From Campylobacterota bacterium (lineage in GTDB: Bacteria; Campylobacterota; Campylobacteria; Campylobacterales; Sulfurimonadaceae), in contig JAUPLR010000120.1 in NCBI GenBank assembly GCA_030836825.1, positions 1 through 37,169 on the forward strand: a stretch of DNA of 37,169 nucleotides, given 5' to 3'. Shown here piece after piece: positions 1 to 9,641 of the stretch. The position numbers were made by a program, and so were the translations under genes. How positions within the stretch are numbered: the first letter of the stretch is position 1; every line of letters starts with the position of its first letter. A model generated the notes under the pieces. That model was not told where the DNA came from. It did no database searches and saw only the letters and a program-made list of their open reading frames with translations.

Positions 1-889
1 CGGCGGAGATCTTTAGATCTTTAATTCCCTCGTATCCAACTCTGACAGCGTATGCCGATGAATCTCTGTTGGCAAGATTCAAAACAGCAGGGTCAATAGC
101 CATACCTTTTGGATTCATATTGGCGTATTGTGCGCCAATTTTTACATCTTTAACCAATTTGCAATCCCAATCCGCTTGCAACCAATACGCATCAGCGATG
201 TTTACAACATTGTAATACCATGCTTGAGCCGTCAAAAATTTCAAGGAATTATTGATGGCTCCAACCGTATAGGTGCCTTTTGAACCAAAAGTACCAAACA
301 CCGCACCATCACGGAGGATAGCGTCTCTATCTGTCGTACTTGCTGAAACATTATTGACGTCCACCCCATTGCTTTTCCCGATCCATGCCCCGATCAACGC
401 AGTATCAGGGAGATCTTGATTGATTAAAACAGCCGCGTCAAAGGTATTTGCCGCAACTGACCATGTTTCAGAGAACACCAAAGGGGTATCAAGTTGCATA
501 CGTCCCACTTTAGCCGTTGTTTTACCAACAGTTCCTGAAAGCCAAAGCTCACTCATCCATGCCGTATCATCGGTCGCTTGATCATGCGCGCCTGTCCATG
601 TATTTGCAACAAGATTGTTTTCCAGCCCAAGCGTACTAACGGCATAACCCGCTGCACCGAAGGAAACGCCTTTCATCAAATCACCCGTTACGCCAAGACG
701 AAAGGCTGTATCAACATAACTGTTATCCTGTCCAAACATCTTATCGCTCTTCATGGAAGCCGCCGCTTGGTCCTGATTATCACTACCGTACAACAGCTTT
801 GCGTCACCGCTTACCTTCACGTTATCGATTGCGAATGCACTGGCACCTAGCAATACAGCCGTCGCAAGACTCATTTTAACTAATTTCAT
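1..889 (-). CDS. Outer-membrane porin, Campylobacterota Opr-like (3' end outside window)
   Basis: Five-prime 296 codons of a gene that runs off the left edge without a stop. The protein starts MKLVKMSLATAVLLGASAFA, a clear Sec signal peptide with predicted cleavage after Ala20, and the mature part begins IDNVKVSGDAKLLYG. What follows has the alternating polar/hydrophobic pattern and Gly/Asn/Asp/Trp-rich short strands of a beta-barrel (for example KTTAKVGRMQLDTPL and AVRVGYEGIKDLKIS). This resembles the Opr/OprD-like porins that are major outer-membrane proteins in Sulfurimonas and Sulfuricurvum; that family call is from memory of the pattern. The start is ATG at 889 because AAGGAG lies 5 bases upstream; the alternative ATG at 893 hits a stop after five codons. 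Substrate unknown. It is divergent from the lipoprotein gene at 1150. Confidence 0.8.
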   Translation of the reverse strand, partial: MKLVKMSLATAVLLGASAFAIDNVKVSGDAKLLYGSDNQDQAAASMKSDKMFGQDNSYVDTAFRLGVTGDLMKGVSFGAAGYAVSTLGLENNLVANTWTGAHDQATDDTAWMSELWLSGTVGKTTAKVGRMQLDTPLVFSETWSVAANTFDAAVLINQDLPDTALIGAWIGKSNGVDVNNVSASTTDRDAILRDGAVFGTFGSKGTYTVGAINNSLKFLTAQAWYYNVVNIADAYWLQADWDCKLVKDVKIGAQYANMNPKGMAIDPAVLNLANRDSSAYAVRVGYEGIKDLKISA

Positions 890-1099
890 TCATTCTCCTT
901 AAGCTAAGCTCTGCTTTTGGGTTTTATCCCGAATATTGTTTCGTCAAAAACCATTGTAACGCCCCGTTTCTTAAAGAATGCTGTAATAATATTATTCTAT
1001 TTTACTTATTATTATTTCAAAAAAACGCCCTATATCACGGAATTTTCTCTTTATATGATCAAATTTTAATCATCAAGCATAAAAGATTTGACTTATCTA

Positions 1100-1108
1100 T
1101 GCTATAGT
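1100..1108 (+). promoter_or_regulatory. Extended -10 promoter for the lipoprotein gene
   Basis: TGC followed directly by TATAGT, an extended -10 element. No good -35 lies at the usual distance (a TTGACT at 1088 is too close). The predicted start near 1115 leaves a leader of about 35 bases before the ATG at 1150. Confidence 0.5.
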
Positions 1109-1149
1109 ACAAACTGGTCTTAAATATTTCAGAAAAAGGATGGTTACCC

Positions 1150-1533
1150 ATGCGTCTCCACTTGCCTCTTATGCTCTCTTCTCTTTTGCTCGTTGGATGT
1201 ACCACCAGTGCCACTGTTTCTCCATCGCAAAATAGCTCATTGCAAACCGTTTCCCCTAATACTTCTGCCAACTCTGAGGGGGGAGCGATGCAGCGCTCAT
1301 TGGACAAATGGCTAAAAGAGGATTGGATTCCCAATACAACAGCCCAAGGTAACGCACCCGTCTCTGCCTCGACAGATACAACGGTCGTAGCGAATGAAAA
1401 ACCGTTTACGTTGCAAAGCTACGCCGATAAATGGAAAGTGTATCATGAGAACAAAGAGAAGCTAAATGAAGGAAAGCCAAAAGAGGCTTCCCATAGTGAA
1501 ACATTGCAGAATATGCCCGTTATAGGAAAGTAA
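1150..1533 (+). CDS. Small secreted lipoprotein of unknown function
   Basis: 127 residues. The N-terminus MRLHLPLMLSSLLLVGC is a type II (lipoprotein) signal with lipobox LVGC, so Cys17 should be lipidated and the protein membrane-anchored. The mature chain is Ser/Thr/Asn-rich at first, as expected of a flexible tether, then becomes more charged, with two short helical-looking parts containing LDKWLKEDW and YADKWKVYHENKEKLNEG. I recognise no known domain. AGGA lies 9 bases before the ATG. The gene has its own likely extended -10 promoter. It converges on fabI with only 12 bases between the stop codons and no visible terminator. The antisense frame at 1059-1334 is a shadow. Confidence 0.72.
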   Translation: MRLHLPLMLSSLLLVGCTTSATVSPSQNSSLQTVSPNTSANSEGGAMQRSLDKWLKEDWIPNTTAQGNAPVSASTDTTVVANEKPFTLQSYADKWKVYHENKEKLNEGKPKEASHSETLQNMPVIGK

Positions 1534-1545
1534 TTTTTAGAAACG

Positions 1546-3092
<1,547 letters not shown>

Positions 3093-3101
3093 GATTTTTC
3101 C

Positions 3102-4295
3102 TTATTTATACAAAGGTTTAACGCCAGGGAGCACTTTACCTTCCAACAGCTCAAGAGAAGCCCCTCCACCTGTAGAGATAAACGTCATCTCTTCATCAAG
3201 ACCGATACGCTGAACCAGATCTGCCGTATCGCCGCCGCCCACAACCGTAGTTGCATGAGAATCGGCTAGAAAATGGGCTATTTTATTGGAACCTTTGGCA
3301 AAACGTTCCATTTCATAAACACCCATCGGTCCATTCCACAAAATTGTTTTAGCATCTTCAAGCGCTTCACGATACAGTTCAACACTGGCAAGTCCAATAT
3401 CCAATCCCATCCAATCGGTTGGAATTTCCTGAGCACTCACCGTATGACTGTTTGCGTCTGCGCTAAAGGCATCCGCCGCCACGACATCCACGGGCAAGTA
3501 AAATTTAACCCCTAAACGCTTTGCCTCTTCCATGATCTTAGCTGCTTCCTCAATCAAATCATCTTCAACCAGTGATTTTCCCACATCGTATCCCATCGCT
3601 TTGAGAAACGTAAACGCCATCCCGCCGCCAATCAGGACTTTATCAACACGAGGCAAAAGGTTGACCAAGGCTTCCAGCTTACCCGACACCTTGCTCCCGC
3701 CCACAATCGCCGCAAACGGTCGTGCCGGATTTTCCAACAAGATATCAAAAAATTCAATCTCTTTGAGCAGCAAAAAACCGGCCGCTTTGTGCTCACGGTC
3801 AAAATGCTGCGTAATCCCTTCCACCGAAGCATGGGCACGGTGGCTAACACCAAACGCATCGTTAATATACACGTCTGCAAGCGACGCCAAAGCAGCACTG
3901 AACTCAGGTTCATTCTTCGTTTCCCCTTTTTCAAAGCGGAGGTTCTCAAGCACTAAAATCTCACCTGACTTTAGCTCTCTCGCCATTTTTTGTGCATCTT
4001 CACCTACGACGTCTTTCGCTAACTTTACATCCATTTTTAACAGTTGCTGCAGACGACGTACCACAGGAGAGAGTGAATCTTCTTCGCTAAACACGCCCGC
4101 TTTTGGACGGCCAAAATGCGATCCCAAAATAATGGCACATTCTTGATCAAGACAATATTTGATACTCGAGAGCGCCGAACGTATGCGGCGATCATCGGCA
4201 ATGTTACCAAACTCATCCATAGGAACGTTAAAATCACATCGAATAAATACTTTTTTCTCGTGCAAATCACACTCTTTGATGCTCAATAGTTTCAT
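3102..4295 (-). CDS. pgk: Phosphoglycerate kinase
   Basis: Transfers phosphate between 1,3-bisphosphoglycerate and ADP. 397 residues, standard length. N-domain substrate-binding signature [19 protein letters not shown] (residues 17-35) with [10 protein letters not shown] after it; hinge and C-domain nucleotide motifs [47 protein letters not shown] and the glycine-rich [14 protein letters not shown] near the C-terminus. The ATG overlaps the gapA stop in an ATGA junction (4292-4295), so translation is probably coupled, giving matched amounts of the two consecutive enzymes. Confidence 0.97.
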   Translation of the reverse strand: MKLLSIKECDLHEKKVFIRCDFNVPMDEFGNIADDRRIRSALSSIKYCLDQECAIILGSHFGRPKAGVFSEEDSLSPVVRRLQQLLKMDVKLAKDVVGEDAQKMARELKSGEILVLENLRFEKGETKNEPEFSAALASLADVYINDAFGVSHRAHASVEGITQHFDREHKAAGFLLLKEIEFFDILLENPARPFAAIVGGSKVSGKLEALVNLLPRVDKVLIGGGMAFTFLKAMGYDVGKSLVEDDLIEEAAKIMEEAKRLGVKFYLPVDVVAADAFSADANSHTVSAQEIPTDWMGLDIGLASVELYREALEDAKTILWNGPMGVYEMERFAKGSNKIAHFLADSHATTVVGGGDTADLVQRIGLDEEMTFISTGGGASLELLEGKVLPGVKPLYK

Positions 4296-5308
4296 TCTTG
4301 CTCCTTAAAATTTGTAATAAATAACGCCATTTCAATCAGTCGATTGGAGTAACCCCACTCGTTGTCATACCACGCCATAATTTTAACCAAATTGCCGTCA
4401 ATAACTTGCACTAAATCCGCGGCAACGATAGCGCTGCAACTCGATCCCATAAAATCCTGAGATACGCGATAGCGCTCATCCACTTCCAGTATCCCGTTCA
4501 TATCGCCTGTCGCGTGTTCTTTGCAACGCGCGACAATCTCTTCTTTGGTTACATTTTTTCGTACCAAAACAGTCAAATCCACCATCGACACATCAGGTGT
4601 CGGAACACGGACGCTTTGACCGTGCAGCTTCCCCTCCAATGAAGGTAAAACGAGTGAAATGGCTTTTGCAGCACCCGTCGTGGTAGGAATCATGTTCACC
4701 GCGGCCGCACGCGAACGGCGCATATCCGTCCCATGGGCAGAATCCATGATCGCCTGTCCGTTTGTGTAGGCATGAATAGTGGTCATTAGCCCTTTTTCAA
4801 TGCCATAGGCTTCGTCAATGATTTTTGCAATCGGCCCTAAACAATTCGTGGTGCACGACGCATTGGAAATAATGGCTTGACCCGCATACCGGTGATGATT
4901 CACCCCTAAAACAAAGGTTGGCGTTACGTCATCTTGCTTTGGGGCAGAGATAATGACTTTTTTCACCCCTTTTTCCAAATGATGCTGTGTTGACTGGGTG
5001 GTTAAAAACAGACCGCTGCATTCAAAAACCACCTCCGCACCGCACGCTCCAAAATCCAAATCATTAGGATTTTTATGTGAAAAAACAGCAACCGTCTGTG
5101 AACCAATTTTCAGATGCGTTGCATCTAAAATGGACGCTTCCGCCTCAAAAGGGCCATGAACGGAATCATTTTGCAATAAATACAGCATCATTTCAATGGA
5201 TGCCATGTCATTAATGGCTACGATCTCAACGTCATCGCGTGAGGCGATTAACCTCGTAACACTGCGACCGATTCGACCAAATCCATTGATCGCTATTTTT
5301 AGCGCCAT
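4292..5308 (-). CDS. gapA: Glyceraldehyde-3-phosphate dehydrogenase, type I
   Basis: Oxidises and phosphorylates glyceraldehyde 3-phosphate, or runs in reverse during gluconeogenesis. 338 residues. Rossmann motif INGFGRIGR at residues 7-15, Asn33-Asp34 after the second beta-strand (an acidic residue here usually goes with NAD rather than NADP), catalytic Cys152 in SNASCTTNC, and His179 in [10 protein letters not shown]. The C-terminal [11 protein letters not shown] is also present. First gene of the minus-strand cluster; GAGGAAG precedes the ATG. The region upstream is shared with divergent nadD. Confidence 0.97.
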   Translation of the reverse strand: MALKIAINGFGRIGRSVTRLIASRDDVEIVAINDMASIEMMLYLLQNDSVHGPFEAEASILDATHLKIGSQTVAVFSHKNPNDLDFGACGAEVVFECSGLFLTTQSTQHHLEKGVKKVIISAPKQDDVTPTFVLGVNHHRYAGQAIISNASCTTNCLGPIAKIIDEAYGIEKGLMTTIHAYTNGQAIMDSAHGTDMRRSRAAAVNMIPTTTGAAKAISLVLPSLEGKLHGQSVRVPTPDVSMVDLTVLVRKNVTKEEIVARCKEHATGDMNGILEVDERYRVSQDFMGSSCSAIVAADLVQVIDGNLVKIMAWYDNEWGYSNRLIEMALFITNFKEQE

Positions 5309-5359
5309 TAAACTATCTTCCTCTTCTACGGTAATAAGGGGATTTTACCAAAATTCGGT

Positions 5360-5365
5360 TATAAT
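5360..5365 (+). promoter_or_regulatory. -10 element for nadD-rsfS operon
   Basis: Perfect TATAAT; the predicted transcription start near 5372 leaves a leader of about 22 bases before the TTG start at 5394. No clear -35 box, common in Campylobacterota sigma-70 promoters. A TAAAAT at 5342-5347 on the other strand is a weaker candidate for gapA, so the two promoters would be nearly back to back. Confidence 0.5.
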
Positions 5366-5393
5366 TTCGATTAAAATACAGTTAAGGCAAACG

Positions 5394-5936
5394 TTGCTAG
5401 CACTTTATGGCGGAAGTTTTGATCCACCCCACGTGGGTCACGTGCGTGTTGCGCTCAAAGCCCTTGATGTTTTGGATATTGACCGACTTATCATTGTTCC
5501 CAATTTTCGCAATCCGTTCAAAGCATCCGCTTGCGCCAAGGGTGATGTACGCGTCCAATGGTTGAAACGGATTTTTGAACCTTATGAAAAAGTTGAAATC
5601 AGCGATTTTGAAGTTAACCTCCATCGCAGTGTCCCTACGATTGAAACCGTGGAACATTATGCATCCGATAACAAAAAGCTCTATCTGATCATCGGAGCCG
5701 ACAATCTAGCCTCTCTACAGCAGTGGCACGACTACGAAAAACTTGCCCAAAAGGTCATTTTTGTCGTTGCCAAGCGGGATAACATTGCCATTCCGCCAGG
5801 GATGATAACATTAGACGTAAACGAAGAGAGTCGATCAAAGCATTTTAGAGACCGCCACTGCCCCTTGGGGCTTGAGGAAACACTCGAAAAAGATATTATT
5901 ACATACTACAAGGAACACCATGAACCCGAGAATTGA
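5394..5936 (+). CDS. nadD: Nicotinate-nucleotide adenylyltransferase
   Basis: Adenylylates nicotinate mononucleotide to deamido-NAD in NAD biosynthesis; cytosolic. 180 residues from the chosen start. The HxGH nucleotidyltransferase signature is in GGSFDPPHVGH at residues 6-16, and the second half has LIIGADNLASLQQWHDYEKL, typical of NadD. The start is TTG at 5394, preceded by TTAAGGCAA: the protein then begins one residue before LALYGGSFDPPH, matching the family. The frame stays open back to an ATG at 5196, but that extension is antisense to gapA and lies upstream of the promoter, so I reject it. The last 17 bases overlap rsfS. The same nadD-rsfS neighbourhood beside gapA occurs in Campylobacter. 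Confidence 0.9.
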   Translation: MLALYGGSFDPPHVGHVRVALKALDVLDIDRLIIVPNFRNPFKASACAKGDVRVQWLKRIFEPYEKVEISDFEVNLHRSVPTIETVEHYASDNKKLYLIIGADNLASLQQWHDYEKLAQKVIFVVAKRDNIAIPPGMITLDVNEESRSKHFRDRHCPLGLEETLEKDIITYYKEHHEPEN

Positions 5937-6249
5937 AAAAATCAGCCATGTATTAGACATGAACAAAGCCGAAAACATCGAAGTCTTTGATCTTCAAGGA
6001 TCTGATTATTTCGCAGATTACGTTGTGATTGCCACTTCGCTGGGAGAGCGCCACACATTTGCATTGCTCGACCACCTAAAGCGTGGACTAAAAGGTTCAG
6101 AAGAATTTTTAGCCGTTGATGAAAGCGGAGACTGGATTGCGATCGATTTGGGAGATATTCTTATTCATGTGCTTACGCCTCAGTATCGCACGATTTATGA
6201 TTTGGAAAGCTTTTTGCGCGAAATCGCAGCAAGGAAAAACAAAGCCTAA
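5920..6249 (+). CDS. rsfS: Ribosome silencing factor RsfS (Iojap/YbeB family)
   Basis: Binds protein uL14 on the large ribosomal subunit and blocks subunit joining when nutrients are low. 109 residues, usual for the family. Recognisable pieces: ENIEVFDLQG, SDYFADYVVIATSLGERH (family equivalent of the conserved D-x-x-V-I-A-T-x-x-S region) and SGDWIAIDLGDILIHVLTPQYRTIYDLE, the conserved C-terminal part. The ATG at 5920 has AAGGA 5 bases before it and starts inside the 3' end of nadD, pointing to coupled translation. Confidence 0.93.
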   Translation: MNPRIEKISHVLDMNKAENIEVFDLQGSDYFADYVVIATSLGERHTFALLDHLKRGLKGSEEFLAVDESGDWIAIDLGDILIHVLTPQYRTIYDLESFLREIAARKNKA

Positions 6250-7059
6250 ATGTTTTTCGTCAAAAAATTCATCTCGATTTTTTTGATGCCTTTCCCGATT
6301 TTTTTTATCCTTCTTGGGGTTGGATTTTATTTTTGGCAACGCGGAAACGATCGACGTGCCAAGCAATTTTTTCTCTCTTCATTACTATGGATCAGCCTCT
6401 TATCGTATCCTCCATTTTCAGCACTCCTTCTTTTACCGCTCGAAAGCGCCCACTCAAAAATTCAACGAACCAATACTCCTGCACAATACATACACGTACT
6501 GGGTTGCGGCCATACCAGTAATCCAAAAATACCGCTCTCCTCGGAAATAGGTCTTGTTTCGCTGGCACGACTCAATGAAGGGATTTCACTCCACAAAACC
6601 CATCCGAATACGAAACTCATCTTTAGCGGCTATGGAGGAGGAGACCCCATCTCTAATGCGCGCAAAAACGCTCAAATGGCCATAGCCCTTGGCGTTGATC
6701 CTACGGATATCCTACTTCTGGAATCTCCGCAAGACACCCAAGAAGAAGCCATAGCATCGAAAAAAATCGTTGGAAATCAACCACTCATTCTCGTCACCTC
6801 AGCCTCCCATATGGCTCGGGCATCTGCATTATTTCAAAAAGCCGGTATTGACGTTATTCCAGCACCGACAGACTTCCAGATAAAAAAAAGAGATGAACTC
6901 TTGCAATTTCCATCAGCAGAAGGGCTAGAACGTTCAGAAGCCGCTTTTCATGAGTATTTAGGTCTGGCTTGGGGAAGATTAAAAGGGATACTCCCCGCAG
7001 GGAAAGGAGCCTTAAAAGCGATAAGAAGCACTAACGGTGACGACTGGATAGACCGGTAG
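6250..7059 (+). CDS. YdcF/ElyC/SanA-family (DUF218) membrane protein
   Basis: 269 residues. Two N-terminal membrane segments (about residues 7-28 and 39-63, separated by a short basic loop WQRGNDRRAKQ) precede a soluble DUF218 domain, the layout of ElyC-type envelope proteins. Domain signatures include IFSGYGGGDPISNARKNAQMAIALGV, LLLESPQDTQEEA and ILVTSASHMARASALFQKAGIDVIPAPTDF. ElyC and SanA are linked to peptidoglycan precursor and envelope integrity in Escherichia coli; the reaction is not settled, so I give no enzyme name. The ATG directly abuts the rsfS stop codon. The last 48 bases overlap the convergent outer-membrane protein gene. Confidence 0.85.
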   Translation: MFFVKKFISIFLMPFPIFFILLGVGFYFWQRGNDRRAKQFFLSSLLWISLLSYPPFSALLLLPLESAHSKIQRTNTPAQYIHVLGCGHTSNPKIPLSSEIGLVSLARLNEGISLHKTHPNTKLIFSGYGGGDPISNARKNAQMAIALGVDPTDILLLESPQDTQEEAIASKKIVGNQPLILVTSASHMARASALFQKAGIDVIPAPTDFQIKKRDELLQFPSAEGLERSEAAFHEYLGLAWGRLKGILPAGKGALKAIRSTNGDDWIDR

Positions 7060-7671
7060 ATTCCCTATCTCGTCTTTGAGCTTTTGCTCTTCCACAGCGG
7101 CGTTGGCGGCCAAAATTGCATTATTGGTAGGGTTCGTTACGGTCAGAGAAGCGGTAGGCGAACCTATCATAGCGCCGATGTCCATTCCGAAGGTAAAATT
7201 ACCGCCTGCCATGGTGTTCCCGAATCCAAACCCGACATAGGGCATAATCTTCTTGTATTTCACTTCTGCGTTAAGATCCCCGACATCGGCTGACGTATAG
7301 GTAACGCCGTTAAAAGTATATGAAGATCCTGCTGCAGGAACCCCTTTTAACGCAACACTGGTTCCATTGTAATAACCCCCTGCGCTTAAGCGAATACCGC
7401 TGCCAAACGGATAATAATCAAGCAAGAGACCGGCATTTAAAAACTCTGCGTCTCCCTCATACGTGATATCGGTACCTTGGGCGCCATCTTTAGAATATTT
7501 AAATCCCGCGACCACCGTACGAACGTTCAGGTTCTCTGTGATGCTTGTAGCGGCTTCCGCTCCCATACCAATCGTTCCGGCCGTAAGGCCCACTGAAAAC
7601 TCTTTGGACACACCGGCGGTTGAGAGAAGAGCAAGGGCCAAGATACCGCCCGCAAGACGTGATTTTTTCAT
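7012..7671 (-). CDS. Outer-membrane beta-barrel protein, function unknown
   Basis: 219 residues. The N-terminus MKKSRLAGGILALALLSTAG is a Sec signal peptide, cleaved at about residue 20-22. The rest consists of Gly-rich amphipathic strands (FSVGLTAGTIGMGAEA, NAGLLLDYYPFGSGIRLSAGGYYNG, KIMPYVGFGFGNTM) and ends in SASYRF; a terminal Phe with aromatic residues at alternating positions is the BAM recognition signal of outer-membrane barrels. The size suggests a small barrel of about eight strands; I cannot place it in a named family. GGAG lies 8 bases before the ATG, with an extended -10 further up. Its 3' end overlaps the convergent DUF218 gene. Confidence 0.8.
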   Translation of the reverse strand: MKKSRLAGGILALALLSTAGVSKEFSVGLTAGTIGMGAEAATSITENLNVRTVVAGFKYSKDGAQGTDITYEGDAEFLNAGLLLDYYPFGSGIRLSAGGYYNGTSVALKGVPAAGSSYTFNGVTYTSADVGDLNAEVKYKKIMPYVGFGFGNTMAGGNFTFGMDIGAMIGSPTASLTVTNPTNNAILAANAAVEEQKLKDEIGNLPVYPVVTVSASYRF

Positions 7672-7703
7672 ACAGTAGACTCCGTTTAATTAAGTTCATG
7701 TTT

Positions 7704-7712
7704 ATTGTAGCA
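7704..7712 (-). promoter_or_regulatory. Extended -10 promoter for the outer-membrane protein gene
   Basis: On the minus strand reads TGC then TACAAT, an extended -10 element, placing transcription start near 7697 and a leader of about 26 bases. A TTGATT lies 14 bases further upstream, a little close for a -35. Confidence 0.45.
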
Positions 7713-7733
7713 TATCTTCATGAAATCAACTCT

Positions 7734-7745
7734 TGTGATGTCACA
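7734..7745. repeat. Short inverted repeat TGTGA-TG-TCACA
   Basis: Perfect 5-base arms with a 2-base centre, between the fic stop and the promoter of the outer-membrane protein gene. It could be a regulator site or a small hairpin after fic; it lacks the T-run of an intrinsic terminator. Confidence 0.3.
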
Positions 7746-7757
7746 TAGAAGACTCAG

Positions 7758-8894
7758 TTAGTAGCTATCAAAAACGATTTCATATCGAACATTTCTCCCA
7801 TTCGTACCTTCGATTTGGCGGATACAACCAATCTCGATCAACTGTGAAATATCTCTTGAAGCCGTGGTAGATGAACTGTCCGCTATGGTCATGTATTTCT
7901 TTTTACTCAAGGAGCCTTGAAAATTCTCAACTCCCATGTCGAGGATCTTATTGAGTACCTTTACTTGTCTGACGTTAAGATCATGATTTCGATATTTATC
8001 CCAAAACGTCGTTTTTTGTACAATATGCCCCAGCTTTTTTTTCGTGTCTGCTAAGGCTGCGTGCAACGTAGAGAGAAACCATTCACACCAAACAGTGATA
8101 TTCAAATGATTGGTCTCTTTTCTGACGTACCCAGTTGTTTGTTCCAGTGCACGGTAATATCCCTTGCGATCATTGCTAATAGCACTTGACATCGAATAGA
8201 GTCTCGACACAGTTGATGCTTCTATTTTGGACAAGACCAAATCGGTGATAGCACGGGCAATACGACCATTACCATCATCAAAAGGGTGAATGATGACAAA
8301 CCACAGATGGGCAATACACGCTTTGAGCAAACTTGCAGGTGTGGCGTTAAACCATTCCAAGTACAGTAACATCTCCTCTTCAAGCATTGCTCTGGGGGGT
8401 GCAACATAAAACGTTTTCTCTTTTCCCGCAGTTCCTCCTACAACTTCCATATCCTCTTCGCTTCTGAATGCAGCCACATTGATCTTGCTTAGACCACTAA
8501 ATCCCCTTGGAAAAAGAGCATTATGCCATCCAAAGAGCCGTTGGAGCGTCAGATCCTGATCGTAGTTGGTATTGGCATCGATGAGTATTTCTATCAGGTA
8601 ATCGGTCGAAATATCCTGCTTTGATGCATCTATGTCTGCAAACCCAAGCTTACGTTGAACAGAGGCTTTGACACTGTCACGATTAAGAACTTCGCCTTCT
8701 ATCGCGGAGGTACTAATTGCTTCGTTCATAAGGGCTTCAAGTTGTCTTTGGGTAATGTTGTTTTGGTCCATGGTTTGGGTGATTGCTATCAAATACCCTT
8801 GCGACAATGAAACCTCTTGAATCCAATGCTCAAGTGTATTTAGATCATAGGTAAAATGAGGATAAGCATCTTGTTCCCATATCCAGCGTTTCAT
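7758..8894 (-). CDS. Fic-family protein (AMP-transferase fold) with N-terminal inhibitory motif
   Basis: 378 residues. The Fic core has the complete catalytic loop HPFDDGNGRIAR at residues 203-214 (catalytic His203, Asp/Gly anion-binding residues, Arg211 and Arg214). Residues 62-67 read TSAIEG, fitting the (S/T)xxxE(G/N) inhibitory helix with Glu66 in the expected place, so this looks like an N-terminally self-inhibited (class II) Fic protein. The beginning, WIWEQDAYPHFTYD, resembles the DUF4172 domain often found before Fic; the last 70 residues (LSKKKYMTIADSSSTTASRD onward) look like a winged helix, suggesting DNA binding or partner recognition. Such proteins usually move AMP onto Ser/Thr/Tyr hydroxyls; the target is unknown. 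Neighbours are a toxin-antitoxin pair and tRNA-Arg, consistent with an accessory patch. Confidence 0.88.
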   Translation of the reverse strand: MKRWIWEQDAYPHFTYDLNTLEHWIQEVSLSQGYLIAITQTMDQNNITQRQLEALMNEAISTSAIEGEVLNRDSVKASVQRKLGFADIDASKQDISTDYLIEILIDANTNYDQDLTLQRLFGWHNALFPRGFSGLSKINVAAFRSEEDMEVVGGTAGKEKTFYVAPPRAMLEEEMLLYLEWFNATPASLLKACIAHLWFVIIHPFDDGNGRIARAITDLVLSKIEASTVSRLYSMSSAISNDRKGYYRALEQTTGYVRKETNHLNITVWCEWFLSTLHAALADTKKKLGHIVQKTTFWDKYRNHDLNVRQVKVLNKILDMGVENFQGSLSKKKYMTIADSSSTTASRDISQLIEIGCIRQIEGTNGRNVRYEIVFDSY

Positions 8895-8978
8895 GTACGG
8901 TATTGCCTTTGAAGATTGATTGTATTTGTACGGTGCGAATGATTGATTTAATCATACCATATTTGGTGTGAATATTTA

Positions 8979-9044
8979 TTATAATTCTATTTTCTCCACC
9001 ATGATCTTCATATCCTCATACCGAAAAATATCGGGTTGAATCAT
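8979..9044 (-). other. Possible remnant or micro-ORF upstream of fic
   Basis: A 21-codon frame starting at ATG 9044 and ending in TAA, reading MIQPDIFRYEDMKIMVEKIEL. The same frame stays open upstream for about 20 codons with plausible residues (LIFPLVGGFYGKFQT) but no start before a stop. No ribosome site stands out. It may be a degraded gene end or chance. Confidence 0.15.
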
Positions 9045-9085
9045 TGTCTGGAATTTTCCATAAAAGCCACCAACCAAAGGAAATA

Positions 9086-9096
9086 TCAAATTTTGA
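9086..9096. promoter_or_regulatory. Candidate operator 1 of the AbiE-like module
   Basis: TCAAA-T-TTTGA, a perfect 5+5 inverted repeat followed by CAAA, upstream of the extended -10 at 9135. It resembles the downstream site at 9146-9156; both fit TCAA(n)TTTGAC(n)AAA. Inferred as a binding site for the HTH antitoxin. Confidence 0.35.
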
Positions 9097-9134
9097 CAAA
9101 CTTTTAGTTTTTAAAACGTTTGAATATAAAAGTA

Positions 9135-9143
9135 TGATATAAT
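9135..9143 (+). promoter_or_regulatory. Extended -10 promoter of the AbiE-like module
   Basis: TGA followed by a perfect TATAAT. Transcription would start near 9150, inside the second palindrome and about 20 bases before the GTG start. The promoter is bracketed by two similar palindromes. Confidence 0.6.
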
Positions 9144-9145
9144 TT

Positions 9146-9156
9146 GTCAATTTGAC
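9146..9156. promoter_or_regulatory. Candidate operator 2 of the AbiE-like module
   Basis: GTCAA-T-TTGAC, a perfect 5+5 inverted repeat overlapping the predicted transcription start and followed by CAAAAGGAA, which includes the ribosome site. Repressor bound here would block transcription, fitting autoregulation by the HTH protein encoded next. Confidence 0.4.
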
Positions 9157-9170
9157 CAAAAGGAACCATT

Positions 9171-9641
9171 GTGAAAGCACAACTATTTGATGCTGCATTG
9201 GCAGCGAGAGGCATTACAAAACGAGAGTATGCTACTTTTGCCCATATTCCTTACGATACGGTTGCAGGGTGGAAAAAACGGGGTATAGCGCCGGAGCATG
9301 CTCTCACGATCTTGAAAAATATGCCTATCAAGCTTACTAAAAAGCGTGTTAGAACAGTACCTATTAAACGTCCCAAAAATATTGAAAACAAAAATTACAA
9401 AATTTTACAAGCGGCATTTTGGGGCAAAAACGTTACTGTGGAAATGATTCTTGCAAAAGTGCAAGAAAAAGATTCTGAATATCTAAAACCCATCTTCAAG
9501 AATATTTTTTATAAAGACATCGTATCGTTGCTTGGTATAGAAACCATCATCGCGCTAAAACCCATCTATCCTAAGATCATGGAAAAAAAAGATGCAGAGT
9601 TTTGGGCGTTTCTAGCTAAGCGGTACAAGGATAACCGATGA
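9171..9641 (+). CDS. HTH-domain protein, probable antitoxin of AbiE-like pair
   Basis: 156 residues from a GTG start with AAAGGAA 7 bases upstream. Residues about 8-52 form a small helix-turn-helix domain resembling phage-type repressors, with PYDTVAGWKKRG as the likely recognition helix region. A basic linker follows (TKKRVRTVPIKRPKN), then a mostly helical C-terminal half rich in Lys/Ile/Leu with no motif I know. The stop overlaps the next gene's start as ATGA, the usual layout of a co-translated antitoxin-toxin pair. Canonical AbiEi antitoxins have an N-terminal winged helix plus a longer C-terminal domain; this one is shorter and of a different HTH type, so the antitoxin role is inferred from position and domain only. 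Base composition is more AT-rich than the flanking housekeeping genes. Confidence 0.65.
   Translation: MKAQLFDAALAARGITKREYATFAHIPYDTVAGWKKRGIAPEHALTILKNMPIKLTKKRVRTVPIKRPKNIENKNYKILQAAFWGKNVTVEMILAKVQEKDSEYLKPIFKNIFYKDIVSLLGIETIIALKPIYPKIMEKKDAEFWAFLAKRYKDNR

Noticed and set aside
1059-1334. Minus-strand ORF opposite the lipoprotein gene
   Set aside because: It covers the lipoprotein's promoter and signal region antisense, has no ribosome site or recognisable domain, and looks like a shadow.
5196-5393. N-terminal extension of nadD to an ATG at 5196
   Set aside because: It is antisense to gapA, lies upstream of the TATAAT promoter, and NadD homologues begin just before the GGSFDPPH motif.
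7734-7745. CRP-type binding site (TGTGA...TCACA)
   Set aside because: The spacer is 2 bases rather than the 6 of CRP sites, so I list it only as an inverted repeat.
9016-9198. Minus-strand ORF across the AbiE-like promoter
   Set aside because: It starts inside the antitoxin gene antisense, covers the operators and has no recognisable domain.
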